A stretch of 6,997 nt of DNA, from the NCBI GenBank assembly GCA_013811765.1, contig JACCUO010000117.1, positions 1 to 6,997 on the forward strand, in the 5' to 3' direction. Both the position numbers and the translations under genes were made by a program. The notes below the pieces were generated by a model, which had not been told where the DNA came from, searched no databases, and saw only the letters and a program-made list of their open reading frames with translations. The stretch comes from Thermoleophilaceae bacterium (GTDB taxonomy: Bacteria > Actinomycetota > Thermoleophilia > Solirubrobacterales > Thermoleophilaceae). Positions 5,640-6,997 of the stretch are shown here, one piece after another. Positions within the stretch are counted from its first letter, which is position 1; every line of letters begins with the position of its first letter.

Positions 5640-6893
5640 ATGGCCCTGCCGGTCACCGACCTGCGCGCCCTGGTCACCGCGCTACCAGGGATGGATGCGC
5701 TGTTGCCCGCGCTCGCCGAGCTCGGGGAGCCCAGCTACCTCGTGGGCGGGGCGGTACGGGACGTGCTGCGAGGCGCCCGCTCGGTGGACCTCGACGTGGC
5801 CGTCGAGGGCGACGGCCCCGCGGCGGCCCGCGCGCTGGCCGAGCGTCTGGGGGGTAGCGTCGTCCTACACGACCGTTTCTCCACCGCCACCGTCCGCGCG
5901 GGCTCGCTGGCCGTAGACCTGGCCGGCACCCGCCGCGAGGTCTACACCCGTCCCGGCGCCCTCCCGACGGTTGAACCGGCATCGCTCGTCGAGGATCTCG
6001 GCCGACGGGATTTCACCGTCAACGCCATGGCGATCGGCCTCACGGGGGAGGCCCTCGGCCGGCTCCGCGATCCCGGCGGAGGTCGTGCGGACCTCGAAAC
6101 GGGACTGATCCGGACCTTGCATCCGGCGAGCTTTCTCGACGATCCCACCCGGCTGCTCCGCGCGCTGCGGTATGAGAGCCGATTGGGCTTCGCGCTCGAA
6201 CGGGAGACGGCCCGCCTCGCGCGGGAAGCCGCGGAGGCCGGGGCCCTCTCCACGGTGTCGGGCGTACGGGTCCGGGTCGAGCTGATGGACCTGCTGGCAG
6301 AACCCGAGGCCCCCCGCTCGGTGACGCGCCTGGCAGAGCTGGGGCTCGACCACGCGCTGCATCCCGCGGTAGATGCCGATCCGGAGCTCGTGGCCGCCGC
6401 CAAGCTGGGGGCGCTCGAGACGGGTGCCAGCCCTGCTCTGACCGCCCTCGCGGCCCTGTGCGCCGGCCGGCCGGAAGTTCGCGCGAGCGCGCGCGACGAG
6501 CTCGAAGTCTGGGTTGAGGCCCTCGGCCTCCCCGGACCGGCTCGCGACGCCGTGTTGCGCGCCGCCGCCTACGCCAACGCCCTCGCAAAGGCGCTTCGGG
6601 CGTCCTGGCGCCCGTCCGAGCTGCACGAGCTGCTCGAAGGGGAGCCGCCGGAGCCCCTGGCCCTGGCCCTGGCCCTCGGAGCGCCGGAGGAGGTCGTGCT
6701 GCTCTACACGCGAAGGCTGCGCTCGGTTCGGCTCGAGATCTCGGGTGCCGATCTGCTGGCCGCGGGCGTCGCGGAGTCCCCCGCCGTCGGCCTGGCGCTG
6801 AGAGAGACCCTGAGGCGAAAGCTCGACGGCGAGCTCTGTGGGCGCGAGGAGGAGCTTCGCACTGCGCTTGAGCTCGCCCGGGAGGCCACGTGA
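5640..6893 (+). CDS. Class II tRNA nucleotidyltransferase / poly(A) polymerase family protein (CCA- or partial CCA-adding)
   Basis: This protein belongs to the class II nucleotidyltransferases that add or repair the 3' CCA end of tRNA. Counting from ATG 5640 it has 417 residues; an in-frame GTG at 5634 would add two. The family motifs are clear. YLVGGAVRDVLRG (33-45) is the nucleotide-binding GG loop. D50 and D52 (SVDLDV) are the metal-binding carboxylates. RRDFTVNAMAI (122-132) is the next motif. DDPTRLLRALRY (167-178) corresponds to the EDxxR nucleotide-selecting motif, with Asp in place of Glu. The later part is helical neck, body and tail, ending with a conserved-looking SGADLLAAG and a charged KLDGELCGREEEL segment. 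No HD phosphohydrolase domain is visible. Sequence alone cannot tell a full CCA-adding enzyme from CC- or A-adding enzymes or a poly(A) polymerase, so no gene symbol is given. Confidence 0.88.
   Translation: MALPVTDLRALVTALPGMDALLPALAELGEPSYLVGGAVRDVLRGARSVDLDVAVEGDGPAAARALAERLGGSVVLHDRFSTATVRAGSLAVDLAGTRREVYTRPGALPTVEPASLVEDLGRRDFTVNAMAIGLTGEALGRLRDPGGGRADLETGLIRTLHPASFLDDPTRLLRALRYESRLGFALERETARLAREAAEAGALSTVSGVRVRVELMDLLAEPEAPRSVTRLAELGLDHALHPAVDADPELVAAAKLGALETGASPALTALAALCAGRPEVRASARDELEVWVEALGLPGPARDAVLRAAAYANALAKALRASWRPSELHELLEGEPPEPLALALALGAPEEVVLLYTRRLRSVRLEISGADLLAAGVAESPAVGLALRETLRRKLDGELCGREEELRTALELAREAT
6655..6672 (+). repeat. Three tandem CCCTGG hexamers
   Basis: CCCTGG occurs three times in a row with a degenerate fourth copy, inside the nucleotidyltransferase gene. 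It encodes an alternating Leu-Ala run (LALALAL) in the C-terminal helical part. It is probably a small slippage-type expansion or plain codon bias. Confidence 0.5.
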
Positions 6894-6909
6894 CGGCACG
6901 CGACTTCAC

Positions 6910-6997
6910 GTGATCGAGCTCGGCCTGCCCGGCGCGCGGGTGGTGTTCACCACCCGCAGCGGAGGCGTGAGCGAGGGGCCGTACAGCTCGCTCAACC
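6910..6997 (+). CDS. pgeF: PgeF/YfiH-type laccase-domain protein (5' part only)
   Basis: Only the first 29 codons are present; the gene runs off the right edge. From GTG 6910 the product opens with VIELGLPGARVVFTTR, then SGGVSEGPYSSLN. The FTTRxGGVSxGPYxSLN signature is characteristic of the YfiH/YlmD (LACC1-like, 'polyphenol oxidase') family. Members act on purine nucleosides, and the E. coli protein has been described as a peptidoglycan editing factor. The metal-binding His/Cys residues lie beyond the window, so activity cannot be judged. The gene begins 16 nt after the nucleotidyltransferase stop. GTG 6910 matches the usual N-terminus, but no Shine-Dalgarno sits at normal distance (GGGAGG at 6880-6885 is too far), and the frame stays open upstream, so the start is moderately sure. 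Confidence 0.85.
   Translation, partial: MIELGLPGARVVFTTRSGGVSEGPYSSLN
6938..6955 (+). repeat. Perfect 8-bp inverted repeat with 2-nt spacer near the 5' end of pgeF
   Basis: GGGTGGTG and CACCACCC are exact reverse complements separated by TT. In RNA this would fold as a 7-bp GC-rich stem with a GUUC loop, starting 28 nt into the coding sequence. It lies within codons for the conserved RVVFTTR strand, so it may simply follow from codon choice. Confidence 0.5.

Noticed and set aside
5865..6899. A 344-codon open frame on the - strand across the tRNA nucleotidyltransferase gene
   Set aside because: It is a shadow of the nucleotidyltransferase, which has clear catalytic motifs. The antisense translation has none.

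Overview
This high-GC window carries most of a histidine biosynthesis operon, followed by three unrelated-looking genes, all on the + strand. I see no mobile element, CRISPR array, rRNA or tRNA gene, and no convincing terminator. Nothing here is a clear undescribed system. The points worth checking are details of gene organisation and family variation.

The organism is most likely a high-GC actinobacterium outside the mainstream Streptomyces/Mycobacterium group, with Thermoleophilia (Solirubrobacterales-like) my best guess. Reasons are the strong G/C preference at third codon positions, GTG starts on most his genes, an extended HisF loop that as I recall resembles actinobacterial HisF, and a small secreted lamin-tail-domain protein of a kind I associate with that class. 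Against a mainstream actinobacterium, it uses the HisZ plus short-HisG enzyme and a HisA-like rather than PriA-like isomerase. The taxonomic call is inference.

Layout: 1-291 is the 3' end of hisZ. It is followed by hisG (288-923), hisD (920-2176), hisB (2173-2760), hisH (2757-3383) and hisA (3380-4141), each joined to the previous gene by an exact 4-bp stop/start overlap. hisF (4164-4946) follows after a 22-bp gap. Then come a secreted, very arginine-rich lamin-tail-domain protein (4950-5597), a class II tRNA nucleotidyltransferase/poly(A) polymerase family protein (5640-6893), and the first 29 codons of a PgeF/YfiH laccase-domain protein (6910 to the window end).

How they work together: HisZ and HisG form the ATP phosphoribosyltransferase that makes the first pathway intermediate. 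HisA isomerises ProFAR, and HisH plus HisF turn it into imidazole glycerol phosphate and AICAR. HisB dehydrates that product and HisD performs the final two oxidations to histidine. hisE/hisI (steps 2-3), hisC (transaminase) and a histidinol-phosphate phosphatase are not in this window and must lie elsewhere. The three downstream genes have no obvious metabolic link to histidine.
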